The translations under genes were made by a program, and so were the position numbers. A DNA stretch of 64,000 bases from Hypholoma sublateritium FD-334 SS-4 (taxonomy: Eukaryota > Basidiomycota > Agaricomycetes > Agaricales > Strophariaceae), in contig KN817519.1 in the NCBI GenBank assembly GCA_000827495.1, positions 636,462 through 700,461 of the forward strand. Direction: 5' to 3'. Below, one piece after another: positions 1 to 9,607 of this stretch. Position 1 is the stretch's first letter. Every line of letters begins with the position of its first letter. The notes under the pieces are model-generated. The model worked only from the letters and a program-made list of their open reading frames with translations, had not been told where the DNA came from and did no database searches.

Positions 1-1074
1 AATGCTCAGGATTCGACGAGTCAGTGTATTATTCCCTCTCTGTGCCCACAAATATGCTGACCTTCAAAATTACAGCCCTCGACCCCGCAGTCATTGCCAC
101 CGGATTCGAGAACAACGGCCAAGATGTTCCCACTGCTGGCCAGGTCGCATCGTTGACCTCGTCGAACAACTTCATCAACTTCTGCCTTACCGTCCCCAAC
201 CAGCCCATCACAAACGGCAAGCAGATTACGACTGGTTCTTGCAACCCTGCGCCAATGGGATCTATCCCGGCCGTCGGTGACATGCCTTCAGCAAAATTCG
301 TCGTTCCCGCTAACGGCGACACTCTGCCCGCGAACACCGCGTTCACGATTACCATGGCCATCGCCAACATGGAGACTGGTAACTTCGTGAATGCGGACGA
401 GAACTACTTTGCCGCACCTCAGCAGCTCAATGGCCAAGGCCAGATCATCGGCCACTCGCACGTCGTCGTCGAGGCGCTCAGCTCCCTCGGCCAAACGACG
501 CCGACTAACCCCCAGGTCTTCGCCTTCTTCAAGGGTCTTAACGCTGCTGCCGTTAACGGGCAACTGACTGCGGACGTCACTGCTGGCCTTCCCGCTGGAT
601 TCTACAAGGTCTCTTCAATCAACACTGCTGCTAACCATCAACCGGTCTTGGTGCCCATCGCGCAACACGGATCCCTTGACGATGTTGCATACGTGAGTCT
701 GCGACAATCCAAATATACGAAGACAGGAATGCTGATTTGGGGTTGTTTAGTTCACTGTCAGCGATAGCGGCGCCGCTGCATCGAACTCGACTGGCGCAGC
801 CGCAGCTGATACATCTGCCGCCGTCGCTGCCACCGGATCAGCTGCATTGGCTGCACCTCCCGCCGCCGCGACCACTGCTGCTGCTGCTGCTGGAAAGGGT
901 GCTGCAGGCGCCAAGAGCGCTGCACCAGCAAAGGTCACTGCTGCCCCGGCTAAGGGCAAGGCTCCCGCAGCCCCCGCGCGCGTCGCTCAGCCCCCCGCAA
1001 AGGCCGCACCTCCCAAGCAGGCTGCTCCCGTCCGTGGAGGTCGCTTCAACAGGCGCGCCCTTGCGCAGCTGTAA
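1..1074 (+). CDS. Secreted protein, Ala/Pro-rich tail (5' truncated)
   Basis: The first exon runs in from outside the window and ends at 692; an intron (693-750, GTGAGT...TAG) leads to the last exon 751-1074. The body matches, almost residue for residue, the complete paralog at 22217-23415, which has a signal peptide; by analogy this one is extracellular. Shared blocks include NFINFCLTVPN, NGKQITTGSCNPAP, NYFAAPQQLNG, GHSHVVVE and VPIAQHGSLDD. The last exon is low complexity (Ala, Pro, Lys runs) and ends in a basic FNRRALAQL tail; the paralog also ends with a basic RR-containing tail. Function unknown; the two conserved Cys suggest a folded extracellular domain. Homologs in basidiomycetes are, from memory, sometimes mislabelled as ribosomal protein S17, which this does not resemble. 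The true start lies upstream of base 1. Confidence 0.85.
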
Positions 1075-1587
1075 ACGCTGTCAGCATTGTGTAGATGATG
1101 AACGAGTATTTATGTAGACACCTTAGTTTTGGCACATTCATTTGTATATTTGTTGTTATCAGGCGTGGAAAGCTAGTTCTTTGCCCCGCGTAATTCATTC
1201 ACGTTTCTCTGGACCATTCAATCGATTGCGAATCGTTTTGCTAAGGAAACACGGATTGCGTTGTTGTGATTCAGGATCGTCGAGTTTTGCGGGTGTTACT
1301 GTGCTACTGATGCGTCGCAGATGAACCGATTCAACAGTACATCCAGTAAGTCACGTCGGGAGACATTTCGCTTGTCCACAGTATGGGTGAGGCGATTTAG
1401 ACCGAGCTGACTGATAAAATCGGCGATTCGCAAGGGAAGTTAGAAAACGACATAATTATTGTGAATAATTGGTAAATAATACTAGTTATACGTTTGCACC
1501 GTAGCGGCGCCTGGGTCCCTCGGCGAGCGGTGTGAATCAGGGTGTTCGATTCCTCGGATTTTGCTGTGTAGAAGGAACGTCGGGCGA
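1075..1587. other. Convergent intergenic spacer
   Basis: Lies between the 3' ends of the secreted protein gene and MGR2. No open frame with coding character, RNA gene or repeat is visible; presumably the two 3' UTRs. Confidence 0.6.
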
Positions 1588-2196
1588 CTACTGCGAAAAC
1601 GCGGCCAGGCGGCGCTTCTCTGCGTCCCAGCGCGCCTTCATGAGTTGCGCGCCCTCTGACTTGGAGCGCACATTCGCGGCTGCCATGAGCTGGAGCTGTG
1701 CGGCCTGGAAATGTGGGGGGAGGACAGAGTCGCTGCGAATCACCTACGGAGATGGAGATTATTTAACCAAGGCATTTTCAAGAGACAAGCAAGGGGCGCA
1801 CCGATCCGATGGCGAGGAAAAATGAGAATGTCGCGGCGCTGCTGAGCATATACTGCGACAGTGTTGCAAGAAAGCCTCGCGGACCTGCCCCGCCTCTGGT
1901 AAAAAGTGCCACCGTATTAGCTAAATTTCTGCTACCAACACGGAATGTACAATACCTGATGATACTCCAGGAGCCGAAGATGAATCCAATGGTGAGGCCA
2001 ACGCCTCCCCCCATGAGCGCCCCCATTCTTAACGTGAACCAGCGGTTAGCACTCGCACACCTCAAATGCTGGTTAAAGTTCTTACTTCACTAAAAGAGAG
2101 AAACAGTCAGAAATCCTGATCCATAGGCGGCAGAACGCGCTTACTCTTCTGCCAGATAGACGGCCCTTCCCCATAGTGCGCAGGCGGAGGTGGCAT
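1588..2196 (-). CDS. MGR2: Mgr2/Romo1 family TIM23 translocase subunit
   Basis: Exons 2145-2196, 2086-2089, 1956-2027, 1802-1895 and 1588-1743 give 125 residues. The core carries the family blocks MKMGALMGG, GLTIGFIFGSWSII, GPRGFLATLSQYML and SSAATFSFFLAIGS followed by VIRSD, i.e. two membrane hairpin segments of Mgr2/Romo1. Mgr2 sits in the mitochondrial inner membrane, couples Tim21 to the TIM23 channel and gates lateral release of precursors (family knowledge). The second exon is only 4 nt (TGAA): without it the reading frame cannot be closed, and with it the junction reads K-M-K-M-G as in relatives. Both flanking introns (55 and 58 nt) have normal donors, branch points and AG. Divergent from PEX10 with about 110 bp between starts. 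The C-terminal 40 residues are hydrophilic and helical-looking. Confidence 0.93.
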
Positions 2197-2306
2197 GGTT
2201 GCGGATAATCACAAGACGGTCGTCAAACGGTCGTGTGGACAAGAGCAAGCCGGCGAAGCGCGCTGCAGTCCTTCCGTGCCCGGCTCGGTCCAAACTGCTG
2301 TCAACA
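2197..2306. promoter_or_regulatory. Short divergent promoter MGR2/PEX10
   Basis: About 110 bp separates the two start codons, so both genes must be driven from this segment. No TATA box or named motif stands out. If PEX10 starts at its second in-frame ATG (2334) the interval is 137 bp. Confidence 0.5.
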
Positions 2307-3591
2307 ATGCCCCTCTCCCCTCCTATCGCCGTCATGACCGCCGTCCCGCCGCCGTCCTCCCTGGCCTTCCCCAACTCACGGCAAGCGCAAATCGGTGCGT
2401 GCTTCCTGGGATCCATGTACGGCAATTAATTGACCGCATGCTCAGTTCGCTCAAACCAAAGGGACTTGTACCACCTAGCATACCTGAAGGACCAAGCCGA
2501 AAGTGTATTGCGTGCATGGCTTGGTTAGTTTTACGCCCCGGATACCATAGATATACCTATATCTTTATTCCTCTCGACTAGGAACTCGCTGGCTCACGCG
2601 GTGGGATAAGGAACTCGACTTAGCTGTGAAACTATGCTACTACGGTCTAACCACCGGCAGAGGTATTCCCATCCAAAGTACAACCCCACCCCAAGCCCTA
2701 ACTGACCTTTCCCAGCCATTCAAACTCTCGGAGAGGAGTACACCGACATCTGGCAGTACTCGTCCCGCATACGTACCGCTCCTCCCCCAGCCGCTACGCG
2801 TGCAGCGTTAATTATAGCCTCGCTGGTGCCTTCCTACGCACTCGGCCGCTGGGGGCACAGCAACTCGCTGACCCAGCGCTACCCCGCGCTGGCCAAGTAC
2901 CTCAGACAACTCCCCGTTGTTCTCGAAACCGCAACCGAGGTCAATCTGGCCATATTCTATCTGAAAGGCACGTATTATGATTTGGTCAAGCGCGTAATGG
3001 GTATCCAGCATGTTAGTTGTTCTGTTATCTTTGCAGCTTTCCAAATTTATTTCAGTTTTAGATATCATCGATTCCAGAAGACCCGCATACGCGACCTCCT
3101 TCGTATTCGCTCTTGGGCGTCATGATCGGGGTGCGGCTTCTCTACAGGCTTGTTACTTTCATTCGAGAACGAAGAGCACAAGCTGCGACGTCGAGTCTCA
3201 GTCCCGCTCACCGCAAAATTGGAGCACCCGGCTCCCGAGAAGTGTATCTGGATAACCGGCCGGTGTCGTCGCTCCTGAATGTGAACCCAGAGAGTGAACC
3301 CGCAATCCCTGCAGAAGAAGACGAGTGGACGGCATTGGATGTCTCTATGATTCCAGAGACGCTCAGAGCGGCAAGAAACTGCACGCTGTGTCTCGAGGAA
3401 AGAACGGGGAGCTGTGCAACAGAGTGTGGACATCTATTCTGTTGGAATTGCATAGTTGGTTGGGGAAGGGAGAAGGTAGAGCCCTTCCTCTCTTCCATAC
3501 AACGCGAGACTCATTTGATACATAGCCAGAATGCCCTCTTTGTCGACAATCCTTGTCCCTCGATCGACTACTTCCAATCTATAATCTTTGA
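2307..3591 (+). CDS. PEX10: Peroxin-10, RING E3 ubiquitin ligase
   Basis: Six exons: 2307-2394, 2446-2523, 2582-2662, 2716-3011, 3062-3475 and 3526-3591; 340 residues. The N-terminal domain ([25 protein letters not shown]) and two hydrophobic stretches (around [15 protein letters not shown]) fit the Pex2/Pex12 fold shared by PEX10. The C-terminus is a C3HC4 [24 protein letters not shown], then CPLC after the last intron, so the intron splits the RING. In the peroxisomal membrane Pex10 acts with Pex2 and Pex12 to ubiquitinate Pex5 for receptor recycling (family knowledge). Two in-frame starts are possible, 2307 (A at -3) and 2334; I chose the first. Convergent with the GID1-like gene, 170 bp between stops. 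Confidence 0.93.
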
Positions 3592-3761
3592 TATACATGA
3601 GATTCAAATTCAATGCACAACATACAGGACTACGACAACATACATAACATTTGTAACAAGGGGACTTCATGAGCGGGTACGTTAGGGTCATTGTAAATCA
3701 TTTTTCGAGGAGCAAATCAAATAGCTGAGCAGAAGTTGTAAGACTGAGGATACACGGTAGA

Positions 3762-6399
3762 CTATCTAGCCTGGAAGAACTCCCGCGGCATATCAGCAAA
3801 CGCAGCGGCGCCAACTCCCAGTAGCCCAAGCTGCGTGATGCACGTTGACGTATGCCGATAGACAGTCTCTAAAGCTGGTTGGGCTGGCCGTCCTTGGGAT
3901 TCTGAAAGCAGGTTGTCAGCTGTACACAAACTCCGAATCACGAAAAGTCCACTCACTGAGGATGGCCTGATTTACTTCATGTGCGAGCGCGATTCGCGCG
4001 TTGTGACTGACGAGCTCGGCAACGGAGCCTCCCGCCTCTGTAGGATCGTCCCAGGCAACGATGCCCAGGGTCGTCCTGAACATGTCCTGCACCTCAGGCT
4101 GTGGGTTGGACTGGTAATCACTGGACAGGCACTGGCCATAGTTGATGGCCGCGTTCAAGGCAGATTCATACCGGTCGGATATCATCTCAGATGACTCCTC
4201 GGATTCATGCACTGCCTCGGGGATGTTTTCCAGTATCGGCCTAATCACGAGCGGCCCCGCCGCGTCGTCGTCGATATCCATGTTCATCTCTTCCTCAAGC
4301 CACGCCTCGTGCGCCGCCTCGTCGAAGTGCTTGTTCCGCTCTGCCTCCTTCTCGCGCAGCGCCTTCATTTTCTTCTTGATCTCAGTGGTCTCGAGGATCA
4401 GCTCCACGAACTTCCGGCAGCGCAATTTGAAGAGCATGAGATGATTGTCTACTTCCAGAACCGAGGGATAGCATGTTCGCAGTGAGTCCATGGCTGTATC
4501 GATATCGCCAGCTAGGACGGCGTTTACAGTAGATGTACGAGTTTCGATGTCGATGTCGACAGCGTCGCTCGCGCTTGAATTCATTTCGACGTCGGGGTCA
4601 GAACTGTCGGTGGGAGTGGATGCATTAGTATCGCGGACGCGTTGCTGATATTCTAAGGCGCGTGCTGTTTTCGCGTAGCCGTGATGAACAAGATAGGACA
4701 TTACAAGCTGGGTGAGGACATGTTTGGATTCCTGCTCCGTCAGAACTGGTACACTGACATCGTTGGTGATAGATGCAATGGAAAATCCTGCTCTGCGATG
4801 GCCCTGCAGGAGTGATCTATCAAGAGGAGTTTCGGAAATTTTGTTCCAAGTAGTGTTATATTGCTGTTGAACGTGGTAATCAATGTCGTATTTGAAAGGC
4901 TCTTGCCCAAAGTTGGCACGAATGGAGTCCCCTGCATGCTGCAGGCCAACAGAAGGAAACAGATCAAGATTCTTTCCCACATTATCAAATACCGGTCCTA
5001 GAAGGCGAGTTCAGCAACTTGGGTGGTTATAGGGAAATGGAATCGTACCAATTAGGGTACCATTCTTGGTGTAGAAGGCCTTGTGCGTCGTGAAATCAAT
5101 CCCGCACCCTATAGTGTCACCACCTAAGAGAACCGTTAAGATCGTATCCTTCTGTGCAGGGCGTCGGAGCATACCTCCATACGGCTGGCCATACTGAGAG
5201 CCTGATTTGTCCGCAGACAGAGATGTTCCATCTTCACCATAATAGCCCCATGAATTCGGTTCCCACCCAGGTAAGCGACCATATTTGACACCTTTTCCAG
5301 CAAAACTAAATGACCATTAGCAGGCACACGACCAATGATAATCGAATGTCGAACCCAATGCTGATATGACTGGAGAAGCATTCAATACGAAATTCCGTGT
5401 AAGACACGACCGAATTACTCACGCTTTTTGGTCCTTTGCCGTAATTTCCACCTCATAGTAGTAGATGCCACATGCAGGTGGAATATGATGGAGTGTACGA
5501 GCAGCAGCCGCATCCTTTTCTGAATTAGTTGAGGGTCCTAATGTAGCCTTAGATCAGGGACGCTAGTCAATACGCCTGCGGAGCACACCTTGATAGGAGA
5601 GGTCACGACCGTCAGGAGACACACTGAGGTGAGTATTGCGGTCTTGGTCGCTCCAACGTGTAGGCAGCTTCAATATCTTATCTTGTGGAATGAATCCAGT
5701 CGACCTGGCCATTGTACTATTTTGAGCGGGGGGAGAAGATGGCGGACTGACGACCGAATCGTCGTCATCATCGTCAGAGTGTATATACGAGTGTGGTCTC
5801 CCGCTGGAGTGTGATGGCACCTCGACTTTACGGGTGGGAATAGGAAGAATTGGAGCCTCGGTCTGTAGCAGGTGTCTCAAAGACGAATGATCGAGATATG
5901 TCGGTCTTGGGAAAGCAACAGGCGTCGTGCGAGAAACGACATGGAGAGGAACAATAGGTTTCTGGGATCCGGAGGCTCTGAGACTGGATCTTCTCATTTG
6001 TGAGGGCGATGTAGATGGTTGCGGACCATAGTCGAGGTCGCTGGTAGACACCCGTTCGCTGCTAGTGCCTCGAACCACTCTTGGCTCGTACGTAGACCTA
6101 GAGGAGCTGCGGCCGGGTATGCTGGACGCCAAAGACGCTGACTGTACGCTGTACGACCTGGTTGGTGAGGTGGAGATCCGGCCATAAAACGAGGACGACC
6201 CTCGCACTCCCTCGGAGGAACCAACACGCCGCGGCTCTATGGATGTCCGAGCAGAGTAAGACGAACCAGCCTGGATGTGTCGGGCAGGGGGCGGGATAAA
6301 AGGATTGGGAATCAGGGCTTCAATGCTGCGAGCTGAGTTGGACGCGGAGGCGCTCCTGGGGATGGGGATGCTTGACGATCTCGACGGTCGCGGATTCAT
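3762..6399 (-). CDS. GID1: SPRY-LisH-CTLH-CRA protein (Gid1/RanBPM type)
   Basis: Exons 5589-6399, 5423-5537, 5355-5369 (15 nt), 5175-5305, 5049-5123, 3957-4997 and 3762-3901; 775 residues. The first 270 residues are Ser/Arg/Pro-rich and look disordered. A SPRY domain follows (CGIYYYEVEI, RLPGWEPNSWGYYGEDG, GCGIDF, KAFYTKNG, SVGLQHAGDSIRANFG), then LisH (VMSYLVHHGYAKTARAL), CTLH (NAVLAGDIDTAMDSL...YPSVL) and CRA (EALNAAINYGQCL..., C-terminal helices). This is the scaffold subunit of the GID/CTLH E3 ligase that degrades gluconeogenic enzymes in yeast (family knowledge). A tiny exon codes HISI just before the F-A-G-K-G loop; reading through instead meets a stop. Divergent from UMP1 by 152 bp. 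An alternative label is a RanBP9/10-like paralog; the symbol is by domain order only. Confidence 0.88.
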
Positions 6400-6551
6400 T
6401 GCACCTGCGGTTACCCTTTGAGCAGTCAAGGCGGTTTAAGGGAGAGTTCTACTCCTCCCTCGCTGCTAAGTACACATGCATCACGTGTCTAATGGATACG
6501 CGTCGCATTACGTCTCGACTCTCAACTCTCTTGGACATCTACTACAACATC
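6400..6551. promoter_or_regulatory. Divergent promoter GID1/UMP1 with E-box
   Basis: The segment separates the two start codons and carries a perfect palindromic CACGTG at 6482-6487. No proteasome-associated control element (GGTGGCAAA) is visible. An in-frame ATG for UMP1 at 6492 lies inside it and would add 20 residues. Confidence 0.5.
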
Positions 6552-7173
6552 ATGGTGCGTCTGACGCTGCTGCAGTCTCGTATTAACCTCACATACTTTA
6601 GCAATCCTCTCTCCGCATTGTTCCAGCATCCAGCGGCAAGTCCGCCACAATACAGGACACCGCAAACTCTCTTGGCCTCCATGACACCCTTCAATATGGG
6701 CCACGCAGCCTCGCGGCTGAGATACAAAGCGAGGGCAGCCTGAAAGCGCGTCTCGAAAACGTACGAACTTTCCGCACTCGTATATGTCTACATAACTCTC
6801 AAGTCCTTTTAGTGGGACGCTACCCAAGACAACCTCAAGCTCACATTGGAACGCAATATATTCGGAATGCATGCACCGATGCGCCGTCTCATGGAACGCA
6901 AGATCGTCGGGACAGTGAGTGATCATCTACTCCTCAAGGCCTTGCGTAATCTTATATTCTCTCAGACGGCACACAGTCTAAGCGCACCTCAAACCAACCT
7001 GCATCTCGACATCTTGATGGGCCGCGATGAAACGATTGAGGCTTCCGATGTGTTCTTAGGTACGCTGTTGCCGATTCATGCACACACACGTAACTAATGT
7101 CTCCCCATTAGGGAGGGAGGGCGGTCCTGCATTCGACGTACATGCTGAAATACAGAAGAAAGTTCGTACATGA
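6552..7173 (+). CDS. UMP1: Proteasome maturation factor Ump1/POMP
   Basis: Exons 6552-6554, 6602-6760, 6813-6914, 6966-7059 and 7112-7173; 139 residues. Typical family blocks: SLRIVPASSG near the start, ANSLGLHDTLQYGPRSLAAE, WDATQDNLKLTLERNIFGMHAP, RRLMERKIVG and LHLDILMGRDETIE. Ump1 is the chaperone that holds half-proteasomes until dimerisation and is then the first substrate (family knowledge). With the start chosen here the first coding exon is the ATG alone, followed at once by a 47-nt intron with an ATTAACC branch point. An in-frame upstream ATG at 6492 is possible, but relatives begin close to SLR..., so I prefer 6552. Convergent with the FAD oxidoreductase, 37 bp between stops. Confidence 0.93.
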
Positions 7174-7210
7174 ATACCCTAGTAATATAATATATCCTTC
7201 CAAGATTGGA

Positions 7211-9035
7211 CTACAATGCCACCCATGGCTCCTCTGTCCAATTTAGTCCTTCCCTTCTCAGAATGCCATGCTTGACTACATTTCTCGCGCTGACCACACA
7301 GCCTTCAAGCAAAGGAATCCCTATATGAGCATAGGAGCCGCAGATCCAGATCCCAGGTGCATTCGGTTCTGACGTTGACAAAGCACCTTGTAATTCGCCC
7401 AACTGCGTTTCTGCCTGGTATGGACATTGCCACCACTTTGCTGGACCTTCTACACACAAAGATTTGAGGGCGCGTTTGCTGTTCATTGTGACGACTGCGC
7501 GTTCTAGTCTTGCTACGCTGAGTATGCTGTCCTTTTTCGGTGGAACGATGGGATTGGTCGTCTGATACACCGTGGGTTGGTTGAGAGGGTAGTATTTTGG
7601 AGTGGGCAGAATGTGTGTAGCCATGGTATACGAAGGCGACACACATAACGGGGAGGTTTCTTTGCCTTCTGGAACATTTGTATTAGGAACGAGGGTAATA
7701 AGATTCAGATCTCGAATATCGTCCTTATTGTCCGGCAGAAGCGATCCATCGGTATGGTTGACGACCACTGTGGGCAAGTATTGAAACCCTTTCAAGCATT
7801 GCAATTGCTTGCTGATTTCTGCCTTTCGATGATCGAATTTTTCCCCGAGGGCTTGGAAATACGTGTTGAGGATGGGAACCGCGCCGGAAGCCTGAGTGGC
7901 CATAACTACATGGTGAAAGCCTGCGTACTCTTCCGCTTCGCCGTTCGATAGACACGTTATCGTTACGCAGCGTGTGTCTGCAGGGTCAGGCTTTATCGAG
8001 ACTATCGGGGAAGCCAGATGGAAGTGCTCCAGATTTTCTGTGAGGTGCGCTACGACGTTTCGCACTCCTCCAAGGACAACGTAGTGGTGGGTGCCGAATG
8101 TCAGCCAAACATAATCTAAGTATGCGAGGCGTCAGAGAGAATAGTACTGGAGCTTGCTGGCGCGCACTTGCCTAGAATTTCCTCCATGGGATGGTCCATC
8201 ACGTTGGTCTCCGGCGCCGTGCAGACAGCAGACACTATGGGTACTAAAACCATCTGCACGTACTGCTTCCACGCAGTGTCCATACCAGCGAGCCTCGACA
8301 GGTACCCAGTCGGTGTCACCTCCGACGTCCACTGCCTGAGAGTAACGTCCGCGATGTTTTTCGCTCTCCAGAATGGCAGGGAGTGGTACAACGTAATCAG
8401 AAAACATACAACCACCTGGAATGTCATATACACAAACACTACCGAGCTCCAGAGTTCCAGTCCTAAGGCATGGATCGCGTGGTGCTTTTTGCCGGCGCCC
8501 GGGCGTAGGAAGGACGGCCTGCTGACACCCTCGCGCCCCGATGCCCCGTTGTAAATCACAGTCGTCGTTATCGTCCGGTGTTTTCGCTTAGTGGTAGGAA
8601 AGGCCAGCGACGAGAACGAGTACGAGAAGTCCGCCTGGCGGATTCGGACCCCAAGGCTCCGGTAGAGCGCAATTAGATTGGGGTAGTAGCCTGTGAACGC
8701 ACACGCGCTGGTCGGCAGTGCTCGCAGCACTAAGATCAAGAGTGCGCACCTCCTTGGAACGACCGCATCGGCACATCGATGCGCCAGTCGTGCTCGGCGG
8801 CTGGTCGCGCGATGGAGATCGAGGAAGAGTCCATCCCAATGCTCGATGCCTATAATTGGTCAGTCTCGCGATTCCTTTCTGGGGCGTTGCATGACGCGTG
8901 CGGCGTGCACACCTTCTCGAACAGGTGGATCTCGAACTTGACGTCGTGGCCATCACACTTTTTTGTCAGGAGGTGGGCCGCTGTTAGCCCAGCGAGGCCA
9001 GTGCCGACCACTGCGACTTTTACGACTCGAGGCAT
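7211..9035 (-). CDS. FAD-dependent oxidoreductase (amine-oxidase-like)
   Basis: Exons 8913-9035, 8750-8849, 8172-8690 and 7211-8115; 548 residues. The protein starts with a dinucleotide-binding fold, VAVVGTGLAGLTAAHLL, with a following acidic end at residues around 38 (EIHLFEK). Near the C-terminus GIWICGSYAHIGIPLLEGCV matches the second FAD contact seen in amine oxidase/phytoene desaturase-like proteins. Residues around 145-180 hold a hydrophobic span (SSVVFVYMTFQVVVCFLI) that may anchor it to a membrane. The third intron uses a GC donor (GCAAGT at 8171-8166). Substrate cannot be told from sequence; relatives are often annotated as NAD(P)-binding or flavin-containing amine oxidoreductases. 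Confidence 0.8.
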
Positions 9036-9607
9036 GCAGATTGTTGGAGGGAAAAGTAGCCCGGGGAGGGGTTATGGGAATAGAACACCGAGGGGCCTAA
9101 GAATATGGCGCTGCGCTTTCGACTTGTCAAGGGGGACAGTTGGTCGCGAAGCGAGTAGCATAGATATACCAAAGTCCACGCGCAACGAGTGAAAAATTGC
9201 CGTCGTTTGGGGAAACAGCCAAGGAAACTTCCCAGCAAGTCGAGCACGATCGTGCGACTCGGAAGCAGATAAGGGAGGGTGCATCGTAGCGGTGATTTTT
9301 ATCCTTTTGTCATATAGCGTAATAGCCGGTGATAAATCAACGAAAAGCAACGAAAAGCATACCGAAATTAATCACAAAAAGGTTGGTCTGGCTTGCAGTA
9401 AGTGTGGTAACGTACATGTAAATGCTCTTCCTCACCCTTTCCCAGATCAGGCAAAGCGTTATGCGACCGAGAACGCCTGAAAGCATCCGGAGGCGGCAAA
9501 GCCGGTAAACATAACCGGGCCACTAAGGTACAACTGATCAACGTACAACATACACCATACATATGTAATATGGGCACGGAGAGAATGCATGTAAAACGGC
9601 CATTCCA
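9036..9607. other. Intergenic region upstream of FAD oxidoreductase
   Basis: Promoter side of the FAD gene and 3' side of the MFAP1-like gene. Short open frames exist on both strands but none has splice signals, homologous blocks or a convincing start. Confidence 0.5.

Noticed and set aside
747..1117. Alternative frames across the low-complexity tail of the left secreted protein
   Set aside because: Shadows of the Ala/Pro-rich exon; the frame chosen joins the paralogous domain through a clean intron.
9072..9350. Minus-strand frame of 92 codons upstream of the FAD gene
   Set aside because: Lies in the promoter, starts without good context and shows no homology blocks.
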